Positions 33,301 through 45,154 are shown, counted from the first letter of the stretch. The stretch is DNA of 64,000 bases from Neelides folsomi (GCA_034687125.1 JAQGBZ010000097.1:62001-126000), one strand, 5' to 3'. Notes: generated by a model not told the origin, from the letters alone. Numbers and translations are program-made.

Positions 33301-36300
33301 GGAGCTGAGTAATTTTGACAGAGAGAGGATTAAGGGGGAGAAATGCGGTGTTCTCTGAATTTAATTAGGAGGTTGGTAGAACTCGCTCATTCACTCCACT
33401 CGGTCCCTTATGATGCGAGGGATAATTTTATTGTCTTCCTTAACAAATTCCTTCCAACACTCTTGTTCGAATCAACAAATTCTCAACTTTTCACTAAAAC
33501 CTAAACGTACTTATGCTATGAATATATAACAATTGTATAAATATTTATTCTCCATTCACCAACATCAAAGCCAATTAAACATGCCATCAAAGCTCAATTT
33601 TAACAAAAAATTTTTCTTTAAAAAATATTTAAAAATTTTACATTTAATTTTAAATTACTATAAGATAACAAATTTTTAATTATACAGATATTTACTACAT
33701 TTATGTATTTTGTACGGAATAATGATATTATTTATCCATTAAATAATCAATAATGGAATAATATACATAAATTGTACAAATGTCAACAACATAATTTTGT
33801 CTCGTTATTTGATTATTTCCAATGATGGTGTAAAAACGAGGGTAATAAGTAAATAGTTGAGTGGGTGTAGTTGTTTGAAAGAAAATGTGAAAAAGGAATC
33901 TGGTTCTCATAGGATTCTTCGTCAAGGGGAATGTTTGATGTGAAAAGGGTTTGGTTAATGCAAGTCAGCTTATTTCATTCTTGACTCCTCGGCTCACTTT
34001 CTCTCTCAAGAGCTCTTAATGCTTCTATTGCCCTCGCAAAATTTTTTTGAGAGGATAAAACGCTCTTTTGAAAAGAGAGCCCACAGTGAGGAGCCGAACC
34101 AACGCCAGTCAGCTTTCAAAACTTTGTCATAAATTCTCGCGTTTTTGGCAAACTTCTCTCCCATCCATTTTTCAACTCTCAAAGAGCCTTCTATGTTTAC
34201 GGACAGAACAAACGGAAGGTTTCTCTTCCATTTCTTATAGAAAATCCCCCTTCTTTATATTTATACTTCCGACATCCCCGTTGAGAAGTGTTCTTTTCTT
34301 TCAACTTTAATTATCGTAGTGGATTATCCATAGAAAGGGAAAATGCTGTTCATTTGGAGGATCCGCCGAGTAATGATATCGATAACTGAATTGTAGCATA
34401 GTGATAAATTGAATAAATGTAATTGAAGGGGCTGGTTTGATTAAGAGACTTGGGCAATAATGAGTTTGCGGTTTCTCTCTACCATGATAGTGATATTAAT
34501 AGGAGATGTCCAAGAGACGGTCGACGCTGATGATCTTAGAAACAGCTCACCTCTCAACTTGTGAAGGAACGCATCGTTCATCGAGTTCCCAAGGGAAACC
34601 CGAGGCGGGATAATCATCTCCCGCCCAAGCACTCCATAAACTAAAGTGCCATAATGTCACGAATGGATCATCTGTATAGAAATTCTCCTCCCATTTCACT
34701 CCCGTCTATACCCATATATTCGAATACATCCCTGGGATATGGATTTGAGATGGGATTTGCCAACAACTTTTTCTACCATCAAATTTATAAACTTAATAAA
34801 CTTGAGTTGGTGACAATTGGCCCAACAATTGCCCGCGTCCCTTTCCACACTCCCTGCTCTATTATGCATCATATTAACTCCAACTTTGTGCATAAATCCG
34901 GAGCTAAAAGGCTTTCCTTTCCCCACTTCAACAGCCCCGATGGTGAAAAGTAAAGCCAATCAAATTTTCGCTGCTGCAGTGACTCCAAACTCCCCACATA
35001 AGAACACACAACCCCGGTCCATGTTTTCATTTTCCATATTATATAGCGAAATTATGATATGTGGCCTGATGGCGAGATACTCAGTTTTCGCCTATTCAAA
35101 TCCACTGTATCTCCACAATTTCCGGCTGATACCAAATGTTTATTTTAACTATATAAGGAATGTTGTCATAATAGGAGGCCATATTTGATACTCGCTTTTA
35201 GCCGGCGTAATTTAGGAGCGATATGAGAGAAGCAACACTTTGAAGGATTATTATCTTCTAACTATTTACAAGGCACATATGAAATTTCTCGAGGGATTTT
35301 CCAAACTTTCTCGTCTGTGGCGCGCCTTGAGGGAAAGACATTTGAAGGCCCATATGGCCTCACCCAGCCCCAACAACACTTTCCCCCAAATTACAACTCC
35401 TCTGCTTTTATTAAAGAAGGAGACGGAAATGAACTCCTCCAACTTTTTTTATTTTTCATCGTCCACCTTAAATTGACTTTCAAAATTGGAAGGAAATGCC
35501 GAGGTTCCGCCGCTTATTAAATTCCCATACACTGTACACACTGTCTTTTTACAAAGCGAGCTAAGCTTAAGCGAGTAGATGTGAAGCGTAAATAAAGATA
35601 GTGGAACCATAAGACCCAACATTTATAGACATCCTCTTGAAATAACTAAAAATCTCAAAGTTCATAAATGGGCTTACCAACTCAGCCTTTACTTTTTCTC
35701 ATTACGCCCAACTTACAAATATTTTAACTTCTTAATTAAAATGATAATAAATTTAAGCCTGTGTACATCTTTTATAACTTATTTCCCCTAGTATTTCCTC
35801 TATAAATCCCCAGATTTCTTTCGAGTGATGGTATATGCTCATAGTACACTGATGCATATTGGTGGGAGGATATTTCCCGCTTGTTTAATCTTTTAATCCA
35901 TTACTCTCGTCGTAAGTAAGGGCCTCGTGAGGAACGACGTCTAGACTCCACGACGGGTGTGAGGAAGAGCGGGGGATTGTATCGGAGTATAAAGAATGAT
36001 ATATATGACATGCTGAATCGACCCAGTTGATTGTTTATCCGAAATGGATGGTCTCTTTCAGAGGGCCATTAACCGTTTTCACGTCCCCACCAACAGTTCC
36101 CCATTCTGGGAATTTATATATACAGCGGTTCTCTTTCTCCAGCAACAGCGGAAATTGGATGTTGTTACCATTTCGAACCTTCCGCCGACCGGCCTCGTTG
36201 GGGGAAAGCGCCCGAGAGTCATCGTCATTATGGGTCGGAGTCATCCTGGAGAATCTCCAACTTCTTACGTGGCTCAAGGTGAATTTCATTTGAAGGAACC

Positions 36301-39300
36301 TCCCATGATAAATCCTCCCTCCAAACTTTTCCTCCCAACTTTCTGTATCTCCATTATTTATTATGGAATGGATTGAAATGAGGGCTGTGCAGACGAGATG
36401 CCGGGACGTTGAGGCAGCCAACCGATGGTAATATAAATCAGGGTAGGAGTCAGGTGACGAATCAATTCAATCTTTTCCCATGAGAGAAAACTTACAAATG
36501 TTTTCAACTTCTCCACCCTCCATTTCCATATATAGTTGTTAGCTGGTTGAGGAGAAATGACTTGGAATATGCTTAATTTACATATGTTACTTTCCTCCAC
36601 CATTAGTTATATAACTCAGATAAAATACCACACGTTTTCTGATAAATCTGACACTGGCTAATACTCTGTGAAACATTTTCGAAATTGGCAAAAGTTTATT
36701 ACCAGTTCCATTAAATGCAAAATGTGCCCTATTTATTTAGGTCTTAAAGTTCAAGACAATATTTATGAAAAATACTTATTTTGATACATCATGATACTAT
36801 ACTTACTACATAGATGTTTGTATATAAAATGTATTTGTGTTTGAAGGTTTGATTGATTTTCTCATCAGCAGCCATCCAATTGCCGTCATTCTTCGGGATC
36901 ACTTGATTGTGAAGATCGTGCCAATGTTAAATCCCGACGGTGTCTTCCTGGGGAATTACAGGTAAACTCCCGTATTCCATCCGCGCCCCACGTCGGTGAG
37001 GGAAGCTTAGGCGCTAAGGGGATTTGCGAATGGATAGTTTCCGCGGGGTCATCATCATTAAAGTGGGGGGATGAGTTATGGGGAGGGGAAGTTCCACCTG
37101 AGCATCCTACAGGGCGGATTAAAGACACGGGGTTTTAAAAATGGGGTTCGGATGGTTCACTTGGCTTTACGAGGTGTGGAAAAGTATCTCTTTTTTTATT
37201 CTCCTCCTCGAGCTGAATTGGGGAGGTAAATTATATGGGTGGAACGGGAAGATGACGGACGGGTTGTGAAACCTTGGATTTCTCCCTGCATAATGCCCGT
37301 TCCCCTTTCCAGATGAGATTCTCTTACTGAGTGAGTGAGAGCATGGAGATTTCCCTCGGATTTCCCCCTGAAATTGCCTTGGGTCGGACCGCCATCGGCC
37401 TGACACTGTCGGATCAACGAGACCCAAGGCTGCCATAAACTGGGCCGGGAAGTGGAAACCGTGTTGGCTAATGCCCGCTGCTCCCCCCACATCTCCCCAG
37501 AATTGAAAAATGAGGAGAGTAGGAGCGGTCCTTATTAACTTTCATCCATACGGCCACCTTATATATCACACACATACTCCTCCTTTCATCCCATAAAATC
37601 CCGAAAGGGGAAACGTCCATTTTTCTCTCCCCCATAACTCCACGACCTTCCAGGGAAAATTCACAATTTTGACACATCCACATTTCCCACATACGTTCCT
37701 TATCATTCCTCAAACATCTTACAATACGCTCATGATCTCGGAAAATATGTTAGTTCATACCAACACATAATTTATTCCAAACCCATGGAGATTCCATCAT
37801 TTTTATCTCCATTAGAACTTGGACATTGAGAAGTCTTTATTATACTAAATTTCTATAGTACTACATCCATACACAATTTCCGATAGTGGAACATATTCAA
37901 ATATGTGTCTTTATTGAGAGATTTAACATATTAAATATATATATCATTGTTAATGCGAGATTCCCAAATGATAAATTCAAATCAAGAAGTCCATTATAAT
38001 AAATACATATATTAATAAACGTTATTTGATGTAAGAATTGAGTCATGTCAAGCGTAATTTTATTCTTTAAGTAAAAACTTTATAAATTGTCAGCTTGTTT
38101 TATGATGCTTTTTGTTCTCATTATGCAAATGTACAAAAGTAGTTGGCTGTTGAAGCAAATATTAATTGCCAAGTTTCATTTAGCCAACTGCACTTCTACT
38201 ATTCTGGTGCGAAATCCGTTACAAGAAGAAAGTTTTGACAAAGTAGTTGAAATACTAGTTGAGGAAAATAATGTATGCATAAGTATTATTGGAGAAGTTG
38301 TTTTCCTAATTTATCTCACTACCCTTTTAACTCTTTTCAAAGGGTAGTTTGACTCTCAGATCCAAATCATTATTTATTAAGTACTCGAGTAAAGAGACAA
38401 TTCAAAAATTACGTCCAATTGGTCGTGCTTATGGCCTACTAATATTATAGTACAAGTAGGTATGTATTTATATACATACAAGTATATATATGTAGTACAT
38501 TTCATAGTATTCCCTAGTTGTTTATGACGGCAGCTTCAGTTTATATATCCTTTTGCGAAATGGGAAAATATTATGTGCTCCTTTCACGGTTATTGCCAAA
38601 CTCGCATTTTTCTTCCTGTTTATATTCAATTTATTCAATTTGGTTTCCATTTTAAAACTTTCATCATTTCACATTTCAATTATAAAGTTCCTTAAACTTT
38701 TAAATACGAAAACCAAAACATTAAATGCAAAAGTTCTAATAATGCGCTGCTCTTTTGGCAAAGGAATATCTCAAAGAAAGTACGAGTTGGTATTTGGAAA
38801 TGATAGAAGGAAAAATCATGCTAAATTATACAGTTACACCAAAAAATCTTCTTTTACATTTTGATCTCAATTTCATGAATATTTCACGTTGCATAATGAA
38901 AAGTTCAAAAGAATATTGAAATATAATAATTCTGAATTCCTTAACATAACGTGTATTTATTCTGAAATGTATACGTATATTTATCAGTACAAAATGTATA
39001 TTTTTATGTTTTGCCATGTTATGTATTTTAAATAAAAAATGAATTTGAGATGAATTGATCAAAGATTATCCTTCCAACCTCGTTTGCATTAATTCATTAA
39101 AAATGGGGCGGATGAGTTTATTGGAAAATTATAGCATCGCTCGAAGGATAAAGTCGTAGACTTAATTTGATTTGAAAATCCCAAACGTGTATCCCATACA
39201 TGGGCTTATTTACATACATATGTAGTATATGGTGTGTTGAAAGAGTAATCCAATATACTTTCTATACTTTGTGCATATATGTAGAGAGTATGTAAATAGC

Positions 39301-42300
39301 GTACATGTTGCATGTGAGTTGTATGGATTTGACATTTAGTTTCCCTCGTAGTAAATGGAAAAACGTCTCATGAGGAGAGAAACTTTGGATTTGTTTCTTT
39401 TCCAGATTGTTTCGTTTGATTTGATTTGGGATCCAATGTACATATACATATTCTTCAATTCCAGGAGTTCTCTCATGGGCGCTGACCTCAACCGGGTTTG
39501 GAATCAAGTGTCACCTTGGGCTCATCCGACCCTCCACGCCTTTCGGAACTTCCTCGTTGAGCTGGACGCGAGTCGGGTATTTCCATATTCTCCCTACCGC
39601 CGATAAACCCCAGACTTGTCCATAATAATAAGATAGCCGGAAATGGGGAATTTTTCGATTACACTTCCCTAGAAGAACATTTTGTATAGCCAGAATATTG
39701 TAGGTCTATCCTTCCTCCTTGGAATCGCTTGCGGGCCAAAATCTCAGCAGGGGAGAAGGAAATGGGAGGAGACATTAGAGGAGATAAGTATTACAATCAT
39801 GATGGCTTCCTCAATTATTCACTCGAATCATCTATATTTTACAGATCCATTTCACGATCCTCGCAGACGCTTCCTTCCTCTCCAGGCGAGGTCAAGATGT
39901 GTCCAATGCTACTTTGTACATTGCTCAGAGCAATGTCGTGAATTTAATTGAGGTCCTTCCGAGTTGTCGTTGAGGACTTGGGGGGAATTCATTTTTATTC
40001 CATTTTTAAACCTCTCTTTGGGTGATGGAGGTTCGAGGGTTGGGAAATAAACTCAAAGGCTTTCTCCTAAATTCCCCTTCCTCATTTTTATATTTATGTG
40101 AGAGTCGTAGGCGTAAAATGGAGCGAATTCCCCTCGTGGAGGCTCCATGGTCGAGTGTTAAGTGTAAAGACTGGCTCTTCACGACGATGGCAATAAATAC
40201 AATTATGAAGTACTTAGATGCTTCCTCAATTCCTGCAAAATACTTTCATTTATCTCCCTGGGATTGGAGGCGAGAAACTCGGGAGGGTCTTTTTGAAATT
40301 CGGGAAGAGGAATCATAGGGTAATTTCAGAGTTGAAAAAGAGCACGTTTTTACAACCTCATTGTTTTTCCTATCTTCTCCCGAGGTTTTCTCATTTGTTC
40401 AAAAGGTCTTTTGACAAGGGTGTCTGGAGGAATGTTTGTTTTCTTCTTATTTTCACTTCTCCTCCAATGGGCAGAAATGAGAAGGAATTGGTTTTGGGCC
40501 CTCGCGGGAACGGCGGGGTCCATCCGACCCTCAATGAGGAATAGTTTGGATGAAGCCTGGAAGGATCGGCAGAAAAAGCCGACGCTGCACCTCCACCTGA
40601 TGAGGCCATTTGGGCCAAATTCCCCAAATGTCTCCATTCCTGGTTTTCACATATTTCCCCCTGAGTGAGGAGGAGTGAGTCTTCAAATCCACTTCGCGGC
40701 ACATAATTCCTATGGCTCACTGCCCAATTTCTTCCTGGGATTGTTGAAAGAGTGCCAGGGCGGGCGGTTCAATTTTAAACCATTTCTGGCGGGTAGAAGA
40801 AAGCCATAAAGGGCCTTTGGATATCCGCCTCATTAAATGCTCATTGTCATTCGCAGGCAGTGGAGCTGGACATGGTCATTGATCTCCACGGACACTCGAG
40901 TCTTCTCGGGGCGTTCATTTACGGGAATTCTTACGATGACGTCTACAGGTAACTATCCTACAATCAATAAACTAACAAATCCACAATTATTTTTAATTAC
41001 TTGATAATAATAAATATGCATTTTCTGACAAAAAAAATCAATAGTTTGACATTTGTTTTGTTTTTAATCATAAATATTATTAATTATTACAGGGATTGCT
41101 AATTCCCATTGGTTTAACGACCACTTTCAAAATAATTTCATTTTATCCGGGAATAAACGCTCTAATTAGCGATGTGGGAACAAAGGAAAGAGGTCAATGA
41201 CTAATAACCTTAATATAAAGAGTCTATTGAAGAATGAAGAATTTGTTCCAATGCTTCATAATTATGCCGTCCTTTGGTCGTAAATATCTTGAATGGGAGG
41301 GATTGTTCAAAGGCGTAGCAATTCCTCTCCGTCGTTAGGAGATTATTAAGGAAGGAGTTAGAGAAGCATGAGGGCTCTTCTCCGATTATATTATTTCCCC
41401 ATTGGAAATTGAGTATTCATTGGAAAGGGCTCCAGGGCGGTGGTGCAATAAATTGACAAAGGTCCAAATTACCGGAAAACTTTCGAGCCGCGCAATACAA
41501 ATAAAAGGGAAGAGAGAACAAATATATCGTCGAAAAGTTTTCATTAAGTTAAAGTTACGTTCCTTCCCCGAGCCTAAATCTCATTTCAATGTCATTAGGA
41601 AGGATAAATAAATTAAGCTCACATTTGCATTCCTCACAACGCTTAATATTTCCCTCTCAGCTCCTCCGATGGTTCATTTCGGTATCATATGCTGATGACA
41701 CTGGAAATCGGAATTGGAAATATCACGACATGACCTACAATAATCATTAGAATACTGGGGCATTATATTTACATAACTGTACAACTTGCATGCAAAGTAC
41801 TATTTAATTAGCTCTGGAAGGAACGAGATGTCGAAGAGAAGGATGTCAATGATTTTTCACATTGTGATTGATGTCTAGGTTCGAGCGGCATATCCTCTTC
41901 CCTAAACTCCTGGCTCACAACGCCGAGGACTTCAACCCGACCTCCACGATGTACAATCGAGACGGAGCGAAGAGCGGATCCGCCAGAAGGTGAAGCCCCG
42001 CTAATCGATGAGAGGAAGTGGGAAAGTTTGACGACTCTTATAATTGCCATTCCTCCTTCCTAAAGAGAAGTTGAGTCAAGGCCTAATTTGATTCGATGCC
42101 GCGATGTGATTGGGTTTGACAGAGGCCTGCCCCGCCAAAGGCAATTTGGAAAAAGTGGTCTTGTATAAGATGTTACCATGTTTCTCTTCAATAGCGCCTC
42201 AAGAGTCCCCATAATGTTTCATCAGCCTCGATGAGGGACTCACTGTCCGAGCTAATGTAATTTCGGTTTAAAGTGGGAGGCTCGTGGAGTGGCCGATGGT

Positions 42301-44978
42301 GACTCGCACACCGACCCACTCGACAGACGACCAATGACTGATATCCACTGCGAAACTTGAAGTGTTTATGGAGTGAGATCGATAGAGACACTCGTTGAGA
42401 TCATTTCAAAGAACGACAGACGAAAGCTCTCGAGGACGACTTCGGGGCCTTCTCATTTGGGAGAATGGCCGCTGCTTAAATCTCCCAATCCAACTTGCAG
42501 ATTCAACCAAATGAAGTCATGAGATATGCCATTATATATTTCCTATATAATGCTCGGATTACCTCAAGAGCTCAATGGCTAACTCCACGCTCGAGATTTC
42601 CAAGACCTTTGCCTAGACACTTGACTTTAAAAACAAAATTTCCCTCCCCATTCCCCCGACTAATCTCCGGTTCTCATGGATCTCAAGGATCCACGAGAGC
42701 ATTAAATATTATTAAAAGTATTTGCACTGCATAGCCATCTCCTTGTAGGTTAATCGGGAGCAAAGGAAGTCATATAATATACTTAGGCCTATAGGTGATC
42801 TATGTTCCCTGTGAGTGTGAGGATTCTAACAACTGTGAAAGGAAACTTCAAAGGGGGAAACAATGCGGCAGAAAAGGGTCTGTCATGAGGAGATTTGCAA
42901 AGTGTTGGTTATACTTATAGGTTCACAAAGCTTAATAACCCGAGCCTCTTATGAAGCTCCATGCTATCCATGAGAATTGAAGACAGATGAAATTAACAGG
43001 AGATGGTTGAGGGCAACTCAAGTGGTTTGTCCCGGAGAAGTGGAAAGTTAATTAGTATGGGGCTTATGATGAGGCGAAACTCGACGCCTCCTTCAAGTCG
43101 GTTTTAATCAAATGACCCACCTTCTTAACCTTCCGCCCAATTTCCCCATCAAACGCTCCAAAGACTCCAACTTATTCCATTGGAGACTCCCAAGAACTTC
43201 TTTGTCCTTTGCTTTCTTCACTCAAGAGGAACACAATGGGAGAAAGTTGCATGAATATACTGGCATGTATCTGCAATAGAGCAGTATATGCATGTGGCCA
43301 TTGAAAGGATATTTGATCAATTGTATTTCCTTTTATGTGAAGGATCGTAAAGGAATTTATTAGGTCTTGGGGCATTTTGTTCATCTCAACATGTGGGTTC
43401 GGCAGTTGGTCGTCTTTGGATTTTTAATAACAATAAAGTATGGAAGAAAGGAGGATGGGGGTCGTCGGGGAATTGAAACGTCATCCGAAGTCTGAAGATA
43501 TTTCATTTCCATTTCCTGTGATTGGCAGACATTTATGTGAGCTGCTGCGGAATACGGTGAACGTGTATACGCTGGAGGTGTCACTCTACGGCTACAGGAC
43601 CCCGGCCACGGGTTCAACCATCATCCCCTACAATGAAGATGGATGTAAGTGGAGTGGGGGAGGGGCACTCAAAATCTCTCTCTCTCAAAATGTTTCAGAC
43701 AGGTTTAGCTGATGTATGTAGTTGTGGGTATGTATGCATGAGGGGATTTTGATTCTTGAGAGAACCGCGAAGTGTGATAGCAAGACATGCATTGTGGGAC
43801 CACTCATGATGCGCCTTGTATTTGTATTTCTTGCCCATCCAGATTTCTCAAGTTATGGATTTTTATGGGTGGGAGGTGGAGGAGGTTTTTCTCAGAACAA
43901 TTTCTTTTTTATTCTTCCTTGCTAAAGTGAACAATTTATCTTTTTTCCTTCCTTCCGTCTTCCAGACTTTCGACTCGGTCGCAATTTGGCAAGAACTTTT
44001 TTCGAGTACTACAAAGCGACTGGCGTCATTCCGCCCAATCTACTCCCACCCCCTCCATCAGGGCAAAGTCTTTCGGCCCAGCTGGGCCAAGCCCCGTCGG
44101 CGGAGCACCGCAAGAAAAGAAGTCCCAGGAAGGCCAAAAAGCCTCCCAAGCACAAAGAAATGTCGGAGAGCGAGTTGGAGAGCGAGATGCTCCATCTCGA
44201 GCAGAAGGAAGAGAAGGTGAAGGTCTTGGCCCTTGTTCCTGCAGCCACAAGTCGGGAGTCAGATGGGAGCTGTTCCTTCAGCTCGGACGAGTCTCGGCCG
44301 AGGAGGCAAAGTCAAAGGGCGTGGTTGACCTCCCCACGTCCGCCCGTCTGTCCCGCTAAAGAGGAAGGACAGACGTCGACGAGCCCTGCCACTTCCCGAT
44401 CTCCCAAGAGGGGCGAAGGAAACAGGAGACGTGTGCGGCTCAAGGCATCGGAGCGGAACTCGGGACGGGCACTGCGGCAGAGTCGAGCCGTCTACACGAC
44501 CTTTGACTTTAGCACCATTGCAGAGGCAGGGAAGGAAAGTGGGCGAGAGCGGGCCACCTGCGGGTCGGGGCGGAAAATCGGGGGCGGAGGAACGATCGCA
44601 AGAGGTCCACGATCCTCACGGGCCGAGCGGACGGAGCAGAGCGGAACAGGGAATGCCCCCTGCCTTACCATCATTGACTTCAATCTTCTCATCCGAAGTG
44701 GCCTTTGCGGAGAGAGAAAGCAGAGTTTCCCCCCGGTCCAAAAGACGCCCAGACGGAGACGGCCGACGGCGAAGACTGCATGGGTGGAAAGACAGCTCAA
44801 AGGAACCTTCCACGGACTCGTCGTGTCCGGCCATAGGACTTTTTATAAACACAGATCGAGCCACACCAGGAGACGCCGAGCTTTGGTGCTGAGGGGAAAC
44901 ATCACAGATTGGTCTCCTTGGAATGAGGAGAGTTCGGAAGAGTCGGAGGCAAGCCGGTTCTCCGCACCGCCAAGATGA
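21204..44978 (+). CDS. AGBL4: Cytosolic carboxypeptidase 6-like tubulin deglutamylase (AGBL4/CCP6), 11 exons
   Basis: M14-family zinc carboxypeptidase; CCP6 enzymes shorten polyglutamate side chains on tubulin and other acidic proteins in the cytoplasm. Eleven GT-AG exons join in frame to about 750 residues. Numbering from the first visible residue: N-domain 1-185 (RRGHLCFDASYESGNLGRVD-like segment, FIRPDTCNPRYRLWFNF, SFDREEDVYQF), then the catalytic domain. Zinc ligands are H220 and E223 (HPGES) and H318 (DLHGH); NPDGV and DLNR (R280) line the substrate pocket; the catalytic Glu is E391 (TLEVS). All key residues are present, so the enzyme looks active. The carboxypeptidase part matches vertebrate CCP6 throughout, whereas CCP5 has long insertions that are absent here. 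The C-terminal tail, about 320 residues, is far longer than in vertebrate CCP6. The initiating Met is unresolved. Confidence 0.95.
21327..23209 (+). other. CCP6 intron 1
   Basis: 1883 nt, phase 1. Open frames inside (21680-22009 on minus, 21904-22466 on plus) are unrecognised and overlap each other. Nothing else seen. Confidence 0.85.
23210..23334 (+). CDS. AGBL4: CCP6 exon 2
   Basis: Acceptor ctcatatag before 23210, donor CCAG|GTAATT after 23334. It encodes NLGRVDFISEFEYDLFIRP then DTCNPRYRLWFNFVVDNV and RADQ, nearly identical in pattern to vertebrate CCP6. It ends in phase 0. Confidence 0.96.
23335..25801 (+). other. CCP6 intron 2
   Basis: 2467 nt, phase 0. It contains an AT-rich island at about 23770-24460. 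The 122-codon minus frame at 24390-24758 and others are unrecognised. Confidence 0.85.
25802..25896 (+). CDS. AGBL4: CCP6 exon 3
   Basis: Acceptor tctctatttccag before 25802, donor AAATG|GTAAAT after 25896. It encodes RVIFNIVNLSKVKTLFRDG and MTPLVKTSSRPK; the split codon with exon 4 gives W, restoring the family's SSRPKWQRL. Confidence 0.96.
25897..30003 (+). other. CCP6 intron 3
   Basis: 4107 nt, phase 2. An AT-rich island occupies about 25960-26560. A perfect 20-bp hairpin lies at 27583-27627 and is listed separately. No open frame here is recognisable. Confidence 0.85.
27583..27627. repeat. Perfect inverted repeat, 20-bp arms, 5-nt loop
   Basis: The left arm catagaactcccgagcaaac is followed by taaat and then by its exact reverse complement. 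Both strands would fold. It lies inside CCP6 intron 3, so it would be transcribed with that gene. The stem is fully paired, unlike most precursor microRNAs. Confidence 0.9.
30004..30220 (+). CDS. AGBL4: CCP6 exon 4
   Basis: Acceptor ttatttctcag before 30004, donor CTC|GTAAGA after 30220. It encodes QRLSGKYVYYHKSPEHRNH, YILSFAFSFDREEDVYQFS, LSFPYSYSRVQAHLRAV and EAKELPFFRRDTVAFSL. This is the end of the N-domain, matching CCP6 (FCFDREEDIYQFAYCYPYTY in vertebrates). It ends in phase 0. Confidence 0.96.
30221..36142 (+). other. CCP6 intron 4 (longest, 5.9 kb)
   Basis: Phase 0. It has AT-rich stretches near 30440-30890 and 33480-33800. The 217-codon open frame at 31763-32416 overlaps a 160-codon frame on the other strand; neither resembles a known family and both are probably chance. 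Confidence 0.8.
36143..36278 (+). CDS. AGBL4: CCP6 exon 5: first zinc-binding motif
   Basis: Acceptor ttctctttctccag before 36143, donor CAAG|GTGAAT after 36278. It encodes QQRKLDVVTISNLPPTGL, VGGKRPRVIVIMGRSHPGES and PTSYVAQ. The H and E of HPGES are zinc ligands of M14 carboxypeptidases. The loop between SN and RVIV differs from vertebrate CCP6. Confidence 0.97.
36847..36961 (+). CDS. AGBL4: CCP6 exon 6
   Basis: Acceptor gtgtttgaag before 36847, donor TACAG|GTAAAC after 36961. It encodes LIDFLISSHPIAVILRDHL, IVKIVPMLNPDGVFLGNY, including the NPDGV motif conserved in all CCPs. The preceding intron, 36279-36846, is 568 nt and holds nothing notable. Confidence 0.97.
36962..39464 (+). other. 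CCP6 intron 6
   Basis: 2503 nt. The segment 37740-39300 is AT-rich and carries two plus-strand open frames (38087-38347 hydrophobic, 38553-38864 basic at its end) that I cannot assign. No transposon ends were visible. Confidence 0.8.
39465..39576 (+). CDS. AGBL4: CCP6 exon 7
   Basis: Acceptor cttcaattccag before 39465, donor CGG|GTATTT after 39576. It encodes SSLMGADLNRVWNQVSPW, AHPTLHAFRNFLVELDASR. The DLNR motif supplies the substrate-binding Arg, and SPWAHPTLH matches SPWVHPTLH of vertebrate CCP6. Confidence 0.97.
39577..40856 (+). other. CCP6 intron 7
   Basis: 1280 nt, phase 0. The open frames at 40218-40720 overlap on both strands and are not recognised. Confidence 0.85.
40857..40948 (+). 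CDS. AGBL4: CCP6 exon 8: third zinc ligand
   Basis: Acceptor tcattcgcag before 40857, donor TACAG|GTAACT after 40948. It encodes AVELDMVIDLHGHSSLLGA, FIYGNSYDDVY. The first His of DLHGHS is the third zinc ligand. Vertebrate CCP6 has DIHAHS here, so the Ala-to-Gly change resembles the CCP5 wording DLHGH. Confidence 0.97.
40949..41878 (+). other. CCP6 intron 8
   Basis: 930 nt. AT-rich at the left, with nothing gene-like seen. Confidence 0.85.
41879..41989 (+). CDS. AGBL4: CCP6 exon 9
   Basis: Acceptor tgatgtctag before 41879, donor AGAAG|GTGAAG after 41989. It encodes FERHILFPKLLAHNAEDFN, PTSTMYNRDGAKSGSAR, matching vertebrate FPKLLCQNAEDF and FNRDAVKAGTGRR. Confidence 0.97.
41990..43528 (+). 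other. CCP6 intron 9
   Basis: 1539 nt. It contains an imperfect hairpin at 42351-42415 whose 3' arm begins with the bantam-type seed (see findings). Otherwise no recognisable feature. Confidence 0.8.
43529..43644 (+). CDS. AGBL4: CCP6 exon 10: catalytic Glu
   Basis: Acceptor tgtgattggcag before 43529, donor GGAT|GTAAGT after 43644. It encodes HLCELLRNTVNVYTLEVSL, YGYRTPATGSTIIPYNEDG. The Glu of TLEVS is the general base/acid of the M14 family. The next intron is 321 nt (43645-43965). Confidence 0.97.
43966..44978 (+). CDS. AGBL4: CCP6 exon 11: end of catalytic domain and long C-terminal tail
   Basis: Acceptor tccgtcttccag before 43966; stop TGA at 44976-44978. The first about 20 codons (YFRLGRNLARTFFEYYKATG) finish the carboxypeptidase domain, matching LGRNVARTFLDYY of vertebrate CCP6. 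The following about 315 residues are low-complexity: a Pro run (LLPPPPSG), basic clusters (RKKRSPRKAKKPPKHK, TPRRRRPTAK, HTRRRR), a Glu-rich helix-like segment (SESELESEMLHLEQKEEK) and an acidic end (NEESSEESEASR). DNA here is GC-rich. Another plus frame is also open over 44431-44892, so the exact frame or splicing of the tail is less certain than the domain. Confidence 0.85.
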
Positions 44979-45154
44979 GGTCTCATTTCATATTCAACTT
45001 ACCCGAGGAACAGTTTGTGGACTTTGACTATTTACCATCTTTTCTCAAACTTGAACCTCGGGGTCGTCCATAATTCAGTCGTGGGAGCAAAGCATGCCAC
45101 CAGAATGTCATTCGCAGTTCTACAACATGTGGTTATTAACTTGGTCAACCTGAG

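Noticed and set aside
38087-38864. Two plus-strand frames in an AT-rich part of CCP6 intron 6
   Set aside because: They are rich in I/L/F/K/N as expected of AT-rich DNA, and no domain, splice sites or element ends were visible.
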